Assembly: GCA_946965045.2 (NCBI GenBank)
Contig: OX337235.1
Span: forward strand, 3,748,028-3,812,027
DNA from: Epithemia pelagica
Lineage: Eukaryota; Bacillariophyta; Bacillariophyceae; Surirellales; Surirellaceae
Length of the DNA stretch: 64,000 nucleotides
Direction: 5' to 3'
Part shown: piece after piece, positions 37,601-47,022 of the stretch
Position numbering within the stretch: the first letter of the stretch is position 1
Layout: each line of letters opens with the position of its first letter
Notes under the pieces: model-generated
What the model saw: only the letters and a program-made list of their open reading frames with translations
Databases searched by the model: none
What the model was told of the DNA's origin: nothing
Translations under genes and position numbers: made by a program

Positions 37601-38595
37601 ACGACTCCATCTTAACAGGGCCTGATCCACAGGAACTCGATGACATCATCACCCAGATGCAGGACATTGGGCTTAAGATTACATATGAAGACGGAGTAGA
37701 AGATTTTCTTGGAGTCAACATTACAAAACAACAGACCGGACATCTTCACCTCTCCCAGACTCGCTTGATCGACGCTATCCTTGATGATCTGCGATTACCA
37801 GCGGACACGAATACTCGCGACGTGCCGGCAGCAACCACAGTGAAGATGCGCGCCGATGATGATGGGGACCCCTTTGATGGACACTTCAACTATCGCTCGG
37901 TCATCGGGAAACTGAATTTCCTCGAGAAAAGTACACGACCTGATATATCCTACGCAGTACATCAATGTGCACGCTTTTCCGCGAATCCAAAGCAGGTACA
38001 CGGACGAGCAGTAAAGCAGATTGGGCGCTACCTCGCTGGTACACGGTCACGAGGACTCGTGCTCAAACCACAGGACAAAGAAAATTTCGACGTTTATGCC
38101 GATGCCGATTTTTGTGGCAACTTCAATAAGACAGATATGCCACGATCAGACATGGCCCGATCGCGTTCCGGATATGTCATCTTTTATGGAGGTTGTCCCA
38201 TAGTGTGGGCATCAAAGTTACAGTCCGAGATTGCACTGTCCACAACGGAAGCGGAAATTATCAGCCTCTCTACTTCATTGCGTACAGTCATCCCACTAAT
38301 GAACATTACGAAAGAGATGAAATCACTCGGCTTCCCTGTCCTGTCAACACAACCCAGAGTGCATTGTCGAGCTTTTGAAGACAATAACGGAGCTTACGAA
38401 TTGGCTACGGTCTATAAGTATCAACCACGCACGCGATACCTCTGTACCAAGCTATTTCATTTCAAGTCCTACGTCGAGAAGAAAGAGATTACGATCCTCC
38501 CTTGCGATACGGAGTTGCAGACCGCGGATATCTTTACCAAAGCACTGGATAAAGAGACGTTCGAGCGGCATCGCACGCGTATTATGGGCTGGTAG
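34597..38595 (+). CDS. pol: copia B Pol (protease, integrase, RT, RNase H)
   Basis: The open frame continues from the Gag stop to TAG 38593-38595, 1332 codons; the first ATG is at 34684. Counting from 34597, protease is near 118 (FVDNCATSS), the HHCC pre-integrase finger near 353-400, and integrase D near 449 (VDHYSG), D near 494 (ADNGIF) and E near 527 (MAERRIR). Reverse transcriptase carries YTDD near 1001, where YVDD is usual, and RNase H has YADADFCG near 1167. All expected catalytic residues are present. Likely expressed as Gag-Pol by UGA readthrough; independent initiation at 34684 is the alternative. Confidence 0.93.
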   Translation, partial: QRDPRSFLGLFYKTVEQLIYILLVTTILYMSVLVYSDDDARSANPSQDDKTSLRPKLWFLTPTCNSSRIRRQTKKPRWNRQTMRMLCMATILAAPITGKPAAAHQVKFDSDSQPVFVDNCATSSITNDITDCITAIQPVRRKIKGIAGLFKTEIYSTTIKWHFEDDNGAIHIFVLPRSFHIPSTSNRLFSPQHWAQVAKDHKPNPDGTRCITTADNIILEWNQRESTRTIPLNRRGTNVGQLYTANGMLKFHAFCCTVHATPEEEDENPPIVSHANLIEDDESINENSPSAQIEQDSNDVEFDMDDEHNKQYFPQRDQPITTDFLFEDEKVVHVIPNEEEVPIENPTVELLRVHHRLGHLSFAKIQEMARRGESPKRLGSCAVPACTACMYGKATKKPWRVKGTRGTLDVMTRPGQCVSVDQLISTTPGYIAHLRGTPTRDRYRVATVFVDHYSGIGYVHLQRSKSAADTIEAKERFEAWADTHGVAIMHYHADNGIFADNQFRKAVRDKGQRLTFSGVNAHFQSGMAERRIRDLQDSARTMLLHAHRRWPSAITPNLWPYAVRYASDIFNSAPMAKHKNTTPLELFSGSPARFNFRHAHTFGCPSYVLDNALQSGKGIPKWSERSRVGIFLGYSAQHSRTVGLILSLSSGLSSPQFHVQYDDCFETMRRSFGEAQPVSYWQQKAGFRKGKTMDQSQPDHHTTDTRDSQLPSQMREVDHNSTLEEPPIVPLPIDNEELIQPTNEGAFGVRRSQRQPKPTMRYQDCMDSLGDDLDPLGELAVTLPGLISMTAQAQANPDVMYRHEAMRQPDRLEFIKAAQKEVQDHTANGLWEVVRRQDIPPGSYVTRAVWSCVRKRKLQTGEIYKWKSRLAFDGSRQTKGVNYWETYAPVVQWPVVRYVLTTAISQGWAMKQIDYVLAYTQAVAETDMYMEAPRGFTFDTTGKQRAEDFVLKIKRNYYGQKQAARVWNKHLVQQLEQVGFKQSDHDECVFYKGRSLYILYTDDSILTGPDPQELDDIITQMQDIGLKITYEDGVEDFLGVNITKQQTGHLHLSQTRLIDAILDDLRLPADTNTRDVPAATTVKMRADDDGDPFDGHFNYRSVIGKLNFLEKSTRPDISYAVHQCARFSANPKQVHGRAVKQIGRYLAGTRSRGLVLKPQDKENFDVYADADFCGNFNKTDMPRSDMARSRSGYVIFYGGCPIVWASKLQSEIALSTTEAEIISLSTSLRTVIPLMNITKEMKSLGFPVLSTQPRVHCRAFEDNNGAYELATVYKYQPRTRYLCTKLFHFKSYVEKKEITILPCDTELQTADIFTKALDKETFERHRTRIMGW

Positions 38596-38614
38596 TCAGA
38601 TTTTCACGCTGCGT

Positions 38615-38621
38615 GAGGGAG
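38615..38621 (+). other. polypurine tract of copia B
   Basis: GAGGGAG directly before the 3' LTR TG. Confidence 0.7.
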
Positions 38622-39075
38622 TGTTCGAATATTGTACATGCGGGCATATGTAACTGATGGGGACCTTGGGGGACCGCAGACGCAAACCTCATGACTCCAT
38701 TAGGCCCAACGCATCATCGAACCGCCTTTCACAAAATGCAAAACGACGGACGATGGATCCAGGCGACGATGCCTATGTAACGATCGACAATGCCTATGTA
38801 ACGATTGTCGTTCTTAAGGACGGGATCCCATGACCATTGTCATAACGGTCCATGGCCCTAAGTGAATCAGAAGATACTTAGAGGCAGCGATATCCCACGA
38901 ACGGTGGCAGGCCCGTCCATAACACATCTCGTCGCCCAAGTTGGTGACATAACGTCTCCACCAACGATTCAACGCATCGATGACAGTAGGGAACGGAGAC
39001 GTAGTACCTAACACCGTAGACACACAATTTTGCAACAAGAGTCCTTTTCTTTACTCGCTAGTAAGGAAAACAACA
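38622..39075 (+). repeat. 3' LTR of copia B (454 bp)
   Basis: One substitution from the 5' LTR; followed by the CACGAC duplication at 39076-39081. Confidence 0.95.
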
Positions 39076-39252
39076 CACGACCGTCTGTCCATTGTTGTTG
39101 TTGTCCTGATCGGGATGATCCAGTACGACCGAAGCATTATGCGAACGCCATCCACCTTTGAGAGGAGGCCAATCGTTTACATTCCATTCTGCTCTCTCGT
39201 CGAAAAGGACAAGGCCCGACTGCCATGCTCGTTCTTTCAGTGGCGTGTCCAT
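39076..39252 (-). pseudogene. Kelch gene K3, 5' part (split by copia B)
   Basis: ATG at 39252-39250 in the conserved GGAACCATG context. Encodes MDTPLKERAWQSGLVLFDE... through ...NNNNGQTVV, then meets the LTR. The N-terminal W-P-P-L-K-G-G-W motif is typical of the family. Confidence 0.88.
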
Positions 39253-40345
39253 GGTTCCAAACAGTGACTGCAGAATAAATGAGGATCGAGACTCTGTATT
39301 GTGCGAGGGTCGTGGGTTTGCTGCTCCTGTGATGCGGATGGATGCGGACTGGAAGCACGACTGACTTGACGAAACGGATGGATCGAAACACGAGCGATCG
39401 TCGCGAGACAGATATGGACCGCAACAGTCCCACAAAACCACATATATTCTATGAATTCGGAATACCACCGTGGAGGTGTTGGGATGATATCGAACACAAA
39501 CTCCTCACGGCGAGACTGACAACCACTGATGTGGGATCCGAAAATGAGGGGCGATCCAAGAGATGAAGTGGGGGCCTCCAGAATGTAGGGGCGGCATCTC
39601 GGTTTGGGGGATGGTATCTTTTTCGTACATTCTCGATCCATCTCACCTTCTTATTACGTATGCGTATGGGTTCTCCCTCGGATCCTCGGCTCTTGACTCA
39701 TGTCTGGGGACGTCAAGCCTTATTGCTCCTTCGAAAGACCTTTGAGGTTGACACCACGATGCACAGTACTAGGACAGGACGAAACTGAGCTGAGCCAGTA
39801 CCACGAGAACGACCGGCACCCGTCATGCTGGACTCCGAGGCATTGCGCCGAAGACCAGCAGTACTAGCAGGATGGAACAACAACTGGTCAAGTCACCCTG
39901 GAACATTTACTACGACCGACACATGCACTGTCCAATTTAAACAAGTTTCTCGCCATGTCTCCATCCACGGCCTGTGCAGTGTCGGCGCTCGGTATTTGGT
40001 GGGAACCAACAACCAGACAGACTGCGGAGCCTTCCTTGCATGATTGTTGGAGTATAGTACTCTATATACCGCCCATGGCAAGTGGCATAACAACCACAAA
40101 CTGACTGGAACGAATCGCACCAATTCTGACATTTTTGTTCTGCGACTCGTGTGAGGATACCACAGTGGTTGTTTGTCTCGCCGTGAGGGTGCAATCGCTC
40201 GTGTTGATATCCATCTATTTCGTCAAGTCAGTCGTGCTTCCAGTCCGCACCCATCAGAGCAGCAGCAAGGAGCAGCAAACCCAAGAACCTCTCACAATAC
40301 AGTGTGTCTTGATTCTCATAAATTCTGCAGTCAACGTTCGGAACC
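39253..40345. promoter_or_regulatory. shared upstream region of divergent Kelch genes K3 and K4
   Basis: K3 (minus) and K4 (plus) point away from each other across ~1.1 kb. The two halves carry the same conserved Kelch 5'-flank blocks in opposite orientation, for example CGTCAAGTCAGTCGTGCTTCCAG and the ACCTCTCACAATACAGTG-to-ATG segment. A block at 39530-39760 is shared with 53515-53750. Promoter function is inferred from position and conservation. Confidence 0.6.
39666..39762 (+). pseudogene. short conserved frame MGSP.DP.LLTHVWGRQALL (copy 1)
   Basis: The same ATG and ~30 codons occur at 53667. Here a 3-base insertion adds a Leu, and the match ends after E-V-D-T. The motif recalls the start of cupin/JmjC-like proteins (W-G-x-Q-x-L-L-L-R-x-x-F), but that is weak. 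Confidence 0.35.
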
Positions 40346-41503
40346 ATGACAATGACGCTACAAGAACAAGCATGGCAGTCGGGGCTTGTCCTTTTGGACG
40401 AGAAAGCAGAATGGAATGAAAACGATTGGCCTCCTCTTGTGGGTGGATGGCGTTCGCTTCATGCATCGGTTGTACTCGATCATACGGTCGTCGTGTTGGG
40501 TGGATACAAACATTTGCAAGAGAATGTCAATTCCGTTCTTGTATTGAATTTAGCTAAACCAGACAAGCAGTGGCGACAAGGGCCATCCATGAACAAGAAA
40601 CGTTCTGGACATGCCGCTGTTGTGTGCAACGGAGGTATATACGTGATGGGAGGATTCAATGGATATTCAATGTTGGATTGTATGGAGCAAATTGATGCCA
40701 ACGATTTGCTACAACCATTGTCGACATCAAGCATGACGCATGAGAGTCATTGGACGAAATTGAAATGTCGATTATCAACTGGACGAAATGGATGTTGTGC
40801 CGTTACGGTGAAGAATCGATACATTGTTGTACTGGGGGGATGGGATGGAGGGCACAACTTGTCGTCGGATATCATTGATACCAGCAATCACACTGTCATT
40901 TCGGGACCAAATATGAACGTTCCACGTATATGGTGTGCCAGTGCGGTCGTTGGCCACCGCATCTTTGTCGTTGGAGGCTCGACAGTAGAGTATTTGGACT
41001 TTGGAAAGCCTAGTGACAATGCGGAGAGAAACGACACTCTGTCTACATTCATTTCCTCCTTGTCTGGTTGGACGACTCACTCTGATCTGGTACTTTCGGC
41101 CTCGCGAGATTCTTCTTGTGCAGTGGTTACCGTGGGATCCTGTCTGGTGGTGGCGGGAGACCATCAAACTGTGGAAATCTTGGATACGCATCACAACCGA
41201 ACGTGGAATTTCCCACCATTCCGCAATGTCGTTGATAACTGCAGTATGGTGACTGTAGCCGATCAAGTTGCCGTGATTGGTGGATGGAATAGTCCATCCT
41301 GTGCGACATTACCACTCATGGACAAGAGTACGTGGTGCTTTCGTCAACTTTGTGAGCAGCCTCGGATTGAATGGTATCATTGTCTGGAAAGATCGGGCAA
41401 CGAAGATGTCAATGATACATCCTGCACCATCTCGTCGTCGACTCTAAAACGATTGAGGACCTTTGATTACTGTGATTGTGACAACGAGGACGATGGCAGT
41501 TGA
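40346..41503 (+). CDS. Kelch-repeat protein (K4), intact
   Basis: 385 aa, ATG at 40346 in GGAACCATG as in its paralogues. Six Kelch motifs (VVVLGGY, IYVMGGF, IVVLGGW, IFVVGGS, LVVAGDH, VAVIGGW) predict a six-bladed propeller. The N-terminus W-Q-S-G-L-V-L-L-D-E and W-P-P-L are family-specific. A C-terminal motif reads W-C-F-R-Q-L-C-E-Q-P-R-I-E-W-Y-H, followed by a Ser/Thr-rich tail. There is no signal peptide, transmembrane segment, F-box or BTB domain, so its partner is unknown. It is the best-preserved member in the window and the only one with a clean start and full tail. Confidence 0.9.
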   Translation: MTMTLQEQAWQSGLVLLDEKAEWNENDWPPLVGGWRSLHASVVLDHTVVVLGGYKHLQENVNSVLVLNLAKPDKQWRQGPSMNKKRSGHAAVVCNGGIYVMGGFNGYSMLDCMEQIDANDLLQPLSTSSMTHESHWTKLKCRLSTGRNGCCAVTVKNRYIVVLGGWDGGHNLSSDIIDTSNHTVISGPNMNVPRIWCASAVVGHRIFVVGGSTVEYLDFGKPSDNAERNDTLSTFISSLSGWTTHSDLVLSASRDSSCAVVTVGSCLVVAGDHQTVEILDTHHNRTWNFPPFRNVVDNCSMVTVADQVAVIGGWNSPSCATLPLMDKSTWCFRQLCEQPRIEWYHCLERSGNEDVNDTSCTISSSTLKRLRTFDYCDCDNEDDGS

Positions 41504-42329
41504 AATGTGCAACAGCTTGCACGGCCAAGGGCCCGGAAACTATATCATGAGCCATTATACTCTCATACAATACAGGAGATCGTGGCAGTTCTTAATTACA
41601 TTATGATTCATATATTTTTAGGTTAAGTTATTCGACAGCAAGTTCTTACATGTTTGAAGCACCACCTTATAGCATACGACCGCACATGAATTTCTTTCCG
41701 ATGCGATGGCGTCTGTGACAGTCGAACCCATCCGCCATGGTCAGCTATCCTTGTAGCAAATAATGAGATGTTACAGCGTCTGCTGTCATTTCTGGCAATC
41801 ACACTTGGGTGGATGGCCATGGTACCGCTCCTCTCTTTGGTGTTGAACACTCTCTGGGCTTGAATAGAATGAATCATCTTTCGACGGTTTTTGATGGTCT
41901 CGTTGCATCTTTGGGACGTGGAAGGAACGGCCTGAATTGTGTCTCGATCGAAAGCATTCATTCGTTCCAATTTCTGGAAATTGCCAGAAAGAGAACCAAA
42001 CGGGATGCCTCTTCAAACGGGATGCCTCTTGTGCATGCGAGGATTTTGTTGTTTTGGTGCTGCTGGTGGATAGAGAATCCTGATTTTACAGCTCTTGCCG
42101 TGCTCTCCTTCATGATAGAGTTTTTGGGTGTTGTTGTCATTATTGTAGCGCAATCGAAGGACTGTGTGGTCTTTACTCCTTGGCTCCATGAACTTTGCTC
42201 GCTTCCACCGCGCACCATGAGAGTCTCCATATCTGTCCGTGCCTTGGTTTGGCGTGTGGCTCCTATGTTCGATGAATCGCGGACAAAATGACGAAACGGG
42301 CGGATCCAAAGGTCCGATGCTGATGCATC
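41504..42329. other. intergenic; degenerate repeat sequence
   Basis: The first ~100 bases resemble the other Kelch 3' flanks (GAAATGTGCAACAGCTT). From ~41780 to 42300 the sequence is a diverged relative of the 42330-42900 repeat, with shared GTAGTGCAATCGA, GACTGTGTGG and GATGAATC-GACAAAA segments. No gene seen. Confidence 0.5.
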
Positions 42330-43677
42330 ATACCAAATGGGCATTGTAGATGTCGTTGTAGTGGTGCCATTGTCGCTTTTGACTCGTGTTTTGTTCTTAT
42401 GAAGGGTCATCGTTGGTTCCTCTTTCTTGGTGTCAATGTCTTTGCGGAGCCCCAAATCTGTCGACGCGGTAAATATAAGGCGATGCTACAATTCCCAAGG
42501 CCGTGCTGGTGGTGGCCCTTGTTCCAAATAACCGACTGGTTGTGGTTGTTGTCATTTGGTCTACAAGTTATTGATGCGTCGATCGAAACCATTCATTTGC
42601 TAATATCGAAAATAGCAAGAAGGAGGACAAAAAGGATGCCTGTTGTGCATGTGACGTTTGTTGTTGTTGTCGTTGCTGGTGGGTGTAGTCGTCATCATCG
42701 TAGTGCAATCGAGTGACTACACGGTTTGCACCTGTCCGCCACAAACCATGGGTTTTGACATTTGTTGGTGTTCCTTATTTTGGCTTGGTTCATGGTCGTG
42801 TCCGATGAATCCGACAAAAGAACGTCTCCACACTTCTCCTCCCCTTGCAATCAACATTGCCATTGAACGATCATGTGTGGGGAAACCGAAGTGCATGGTT
42901 GGTGTGTAGAGGACGGATCATCACCACTGCACTTTTGTGTTGATGATTGAGTAAGGTACTGGCGGAGGATTCTGGTTATCATGATGGCTTTTCGCGGTCC
43001 GTGCAAGGGTGCTTCTTCTTGGAAATCCTGGGGCGACAACGCGATCCTTTTCTTTGATTCATTCTTCAGTACTCCAATCGGACGAGGAGGGAGTGGAACT
43101 GTGCTCGGTACTTCGATCCGTAGCGTTGCGTTCCTCGTCATCGGCGCGATTCAATCCTAGGTCCGACTTGAAGCCTCTTGGAGCATTCGATGCGAACATG
43201 ACGTCGCTATTCATCGGAAAATTTGTCGCTCTCCCCCAAGCAGTGCCGTCATAGATATTTCGGCTCCCCGCAAGGCGATTGCAGGTGGCTTTTCCACGCC
43301 ATTCTGGTTTCGTCAACGCAAATTCAAACCTTCTTCTTCACCATTGACGGGTGATCCGTCGAGATGATTCTTTGCACCGACCGTGCAAAAGATACGCACA
43401 GAGCGCAAAAAGATATTGGGATTTTGGGGGGGGGGTGAACTCAAAAGAGGGCATGTTCGCCCCCCTTTCATGAACGGCGCGATCAATGATCGACCGTCCG
43501 TCCTCCGTACGTGGTGGAGTGGATATAACTCGAGTTCACCATGACCATGACACTGAAAGAAAAACCAGGAGAGTCGTCGTGGCTTTTCGTATCGAGTGAT
43601 CGTTACATATGAAACAAGACGAGACAGAAAAGAGCAGAGCCTGTGGATCTGGACAAGACGTTCTGGTGATTGTTCGA
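42330..43677 (+). repeat. 1.35-kb direct repeat R, copy 1
   Basis: Nearly identical to 47706-49052, with about three substitutions and a 1-base change in a G-run. Both copies have the same orientation and start at ATACCAAATGGGC. I find neither inverted ends nor a target duplication. It truncates the SET gene at 43678. A diverged third copy of its first ~250 bp is at ~57080-57345. Confidence 0.9.
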
Positions 43678-44666
43678 AAGTGACCCACATTGCCGAGCTC
43701 AAACGCTTGTATCGCGTTCGGCTTACAGGAATGATTCACCAAGTAGGCGGGAGACTCAAACAGTGCCGTTCCAAGAATACCATCATCTATTGTTGTATTT
43801 GTATTGCTTCGGTTGGCAGTAGTGACAGAGAATGCGTTGGCCTTGACGCGTGAAAGAGCTTGTTGAATCAAATGAGGATTGGGCATGACACCTTCCCATT
43901 GATCTAATGCCGCCTGTGCAAGCATAAAGACGGTGAAGATGACCGCTTGTTCATGAATTTGAGCATTGTCGTTGCTTGCTACACGTCTGTCGTCATTCGC
44001 CTGAGGTACCATATCCATTACATCCTCCCAATTATTTAACGCAATGACCGATTTTTTCTCCTCTATTCCAACCTTCTTGATTCTGAGCTTTGATCCTTTG
44101 AAGCTGTAGAAAAGCAATCGGTATACATGAAGAGCCGTCGGAAAAAGTTTGGGGATCCGACCTTGCTGTAAAACCCGGACAATCGCATTCTGCTCTTCAT
44201 ACAATCCCAATTGTGTGGCTGTTTTACGGCATTCTTCCGAACAAAGTAGCATTGGATACAACGACGATCCCGACGATGAACTCTCTGTTGTTTTTTCTCG
44301 GCAGGGACGAAAACAAATGGCACAATGTGTTTGGCGTCGAGACTCGAGCAGCACTGGAGGTACCAGGGCCCGAGCCCCTCGGAACAGAGTTTGGTTTCGC
44401 CGAATTGGATCATCATTCATGCTTCCATCCACTGCTTTTCCTTTCCTCTGTTCCACGATTTCTGGCTCTGGATCATGACAACTAGACGACGCAGTAACAG
44501 TTGCCCCTTTGTTCTGCTGCTTCTGGCTGCCCACAACCAACAGACTTGGTCCTCCCATGCATTCTCCCACGGCAATGTCTCGAACAGCACACAGGCCGCG
44601 TCCCTTGGAACGCGTCACATGTCGCACAGCGTAGCATGAATCGTTCTGTTGGTAGCCGTCGTCCAT
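43678..44666 (-). pseudogene. SET-domain (SMYD-like) gene, 3' end lost
   Basis: ATG at 44666-44664. The N-terminus (TRSKGRGLCAVRDIAVGE) is the first strand of a SET domain. At ~112-150 a Cys cluster (CAICFRPC ... LCSEEC) resembles a MYND-type insert. Near 310 is the SET catalytic motif NHSCKPNA. Homology ends a few residues later at N-V-G-H-F, where repeat R begins. The open frame then runs ~47 codons into the repeat to 43536, giving unrelated residues. The final SET strands (G-E-E-[IL]..SY) and post-SET region are missing. Such proteins methylate lysines on histones or other proteins; this copy is probably inactive. Confidence 0.78.
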
Positions 44667-45163
44667 GTCATGGCGGAAGTGTCATGCTCAATCAGCTACC
44701 ATAGCTATTGTTACCTCTAGAGAGAGATCTCGTCGTCGTCGTCAACGCGTTCTTCTTGCTCTTTGGCAGCTGTTATTCAGTATGATGTTTTGAGTACAAT
44801 CCTACTATGAATTCTTTGCAGTTCTTGGAAAATGAATGGCTGTATGGCTCTCATGAGACGGAAGACGGAATGACCTCTCCACTTATCGAAGTGGGGCTGA
44901 AAGATTTTCTACTATGAATATTCAAACGAAGCGTTTTACATATATCCCCACAAACGTAGGCTATTCGATCGGCCGTTTGATTCTGGCTATTCTGTGATGA
45001 GGCTGAATTGAATGAGGCCTACAGAGACAGAGGCTCAAGGCCAAACAGAATTCCAATGTCTGGAATTCATTGATCAAAGATCGAAACGAAAATACATTAG
45101 TATTCATTTCGAAAGTCATACCGTATACTGTCCTATCAGAAAGAAGAAAGAATAATCGAAAAT
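44667..45163. promoter_or_regulatory. intergenic between divergent SET and phospholipase genes
   Basis: The SET gene (minus) and the phospholipase gene (plus) start back to back ~500 bp apart, so this stretch should hold both promoters. I see no definite core-promoter motif. Confidence 0.5.
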
Positions 45164-47022
45164 ATGTCGAAACAAAACAACGAGAGAATCGGTCTCTCTC
45201 TCAATGGAGGGATTCTTGTAGCTGCAGCAGGAAACGCGGCAATCATGCGGGGCTTCCAGCAGAACAAAATCAAGGTGGACGGTAAGGAAAGACCAGCTTT
45301 GGAAGCTTTCCACTATATGTCTGGCCTCAGCGGAGGGATAATTCCCACCGTACTGTATAGCTATTCCCAGGACGTCGACTCTTCGGAACTCTTGGATGCA
45401 GATAATCGCATCGACGACCCCTCCAAAATCACTCCCGAAGTATTGGAAAGAAGAGCTGAAAATTCAATCTTCGAAAAATTGGTGTCGAGTTTGAGTCTTA
45501 GGGCGATTCCGATGATCATATACGGACTATTTTCCATGAATCTTGATGCGATTTGGACATTGACGCTTTGGTACGGATTACTGAGACTGTATGGTATCCA
45601 GAGGAACAAACATATTTTGACCAGCTCGGACGAGGCGAAGGACGACTCGATTCGCCCTCGAGAAGGAATCAAGGCGATTCCATTGGTCAACTTTTCTTTG
45701 GCTGGTGATGCTGAAGACAATGGGAGATCTGGAATTCAGGCTTTTCTAAAAATTTCCTGGAAACTTACCAATTATTTTGGGTTTGGAGAAGGTTTTAAAA
45801 ACTACCCAAAAGATGACGGATGGCCTGAATACACCAACACTTTTGTTTCTCCCGAGATTATCAGAGACACTGTAGAGGAGTACGGTGGTAGCTTCTTAAT
45901 GCCTTTCGTCGCAAGCCCTACCGAGGTCACCAATTCATGTCTCAAGTCTTCGCCAGGTCCTGACGGAAAAACCTTCGAAGTCAATTCGGTACCCCTCAAA
46001 GAATGGGGCGGCAGCGAAAAGCCCTGCAGCCTCGAGTTCTTGACGGGTATGGGAACGAATTTTCTATCGATGGGGTACGGAATCAACATGGGCGAATTAG
46101 AAGAGACTGAAAATACAGCATTTTTTATGAGAGCTGCTCAAACTCGAAAGGCTCGATTAACACCCGGTGGGGAGGAGAAGGATAGACTATTTTTCGACGG
46201 AGGAAAAGTCGATGGCCTTGGTGTGCCGGCTTTGGTTCAGAGAAAGGTCGGCACAATCATTTCCACAATTTGGCCCCACGAAGGCATCAGATCGTACGCG
46301 GAGCATTACAAGGCAGCGCCCCCGAATGTACCTCTTAAGGAATGGTTGGAGAAGTGCCAAAACCTTGCTCTTGCGGAAATCGCGTCATACTTCGGCTACT
46401 TTTCCAAGAATGCGCCATTTCTTATTTTGAATCGAATGTTCGAAGATGGCACGTATCATCTTGGCAAGTTGAGGGAGAAACTGGACCTGTTGTACGAGGC
46501 GGGATTGCCGCTTGTGGTGACCATGAAAGGTCTCAAGACTGTCGATAATCCATACTGGGGAATTACTGCAGGCGAAACGTTAGATCTCACCATTATCTAT
46601 GTCACTCTCCCGACAAAATTTTCCAAAGATATTCCCGTGGAAAGCGTCCCTCCAGGAAAGAACGAGGATGGAACTTCCAAAGAGATGCTTGACGAAGACG
46701 GAAACTTTACCAACGACGAGTTCAAGCATTTCCCAAACTTGGAAGGCATCAATAACTTCACCTCCAAAACTAAATTCTGGTCTTATCTCAGATATGCAGC
46801 ACTAAGTCGCCGTCAGGCTAACATGACAGGTATGTATAGTCGATCTTTATTCATTTCATTTTATGAATTCTTGTCGCTCACACATGTCTTGAATCGTTGT
46901 TTCCCCTATGTGTCCTATCAGCACACCTTGGTTCGTGGATCGTCAACGAAGCATGGGACGGCCTCACCGTTGATGGAAAGAAGGTGTTCGGGGGATTCAA
47001 GGAAATTCTCGAAAAGGAGTAG
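45164..47022 (+). CDS. lysophospholipase/cPLA2-like (patatin fold) enzyme, two exons
   Basis: Exon 1 is 45164-46829 and exon 2 is 46922-47022, 588 aa. The fold is that of Ser-Asp acyl hydrolases. A glycine-rich oxyanion loop lies near 12-16 (SLNGG), the nucleophile elbow is G-L-S-G-G with Ser56, and the likely catalytic Asp is D345 in FFDGGKVDGLG. It would cleave fatty-acyl esters of (lyso)phospholipids. A hydrophobic stretch (~114-142) may be a membrane contact. Without splicing, the frame runs 22 bases further past 47022 and encodes an unrelated tail. Splicing gives a continuous C-terminus HLGSWIVNEAWDGL...ILEKE. The only gene here with an apparently functional intron, and it is not a Kelch- or transposon-type sequence. 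Confidence 0.82.
46830..46921 (+). other. spliceosomal intron (92 bp)
   Basis: GTATGTATAG ... CCTATCAG, T-rich. It splits a codon after its first base and restores a conserved-looking C-terminus ending at TAG 47020-47022. Confidence 0.75.

Larger units (their letters stand above)
32859..39075 (+). mobile_element. Ty1/copia retrotransposon, copy B (intact)
   Basis: 6217 bp with 454-bp LTRs that differ at a single base (GATAGATCC at the 5' end, GATGGATCC at the 3' end), a 6-bp target duplication, and undamaged gag and pol. It is the same family as copy A. The near-identical LTRs and intact frames indicate a very recent, possibly polymorphic insertion into Kelch gene K3, in the opposite orientation to that gene. 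Confidence 0.96.

Noticed and set aside
42658-43316. Small frames (80-96 codons) inside repeat R as genes
   Set aside because: Conserved between the two copies only because the whole repeat is nearly identical; no domain or codon signal to support coding.
43420-43440. G-run in both repeat R copies (G-quadruplex?)
   Set aside because: A single homopolymer G-run of about 9-10 differing in length between copies; no four-tract pattern and more likely replication or sequencing slippage.
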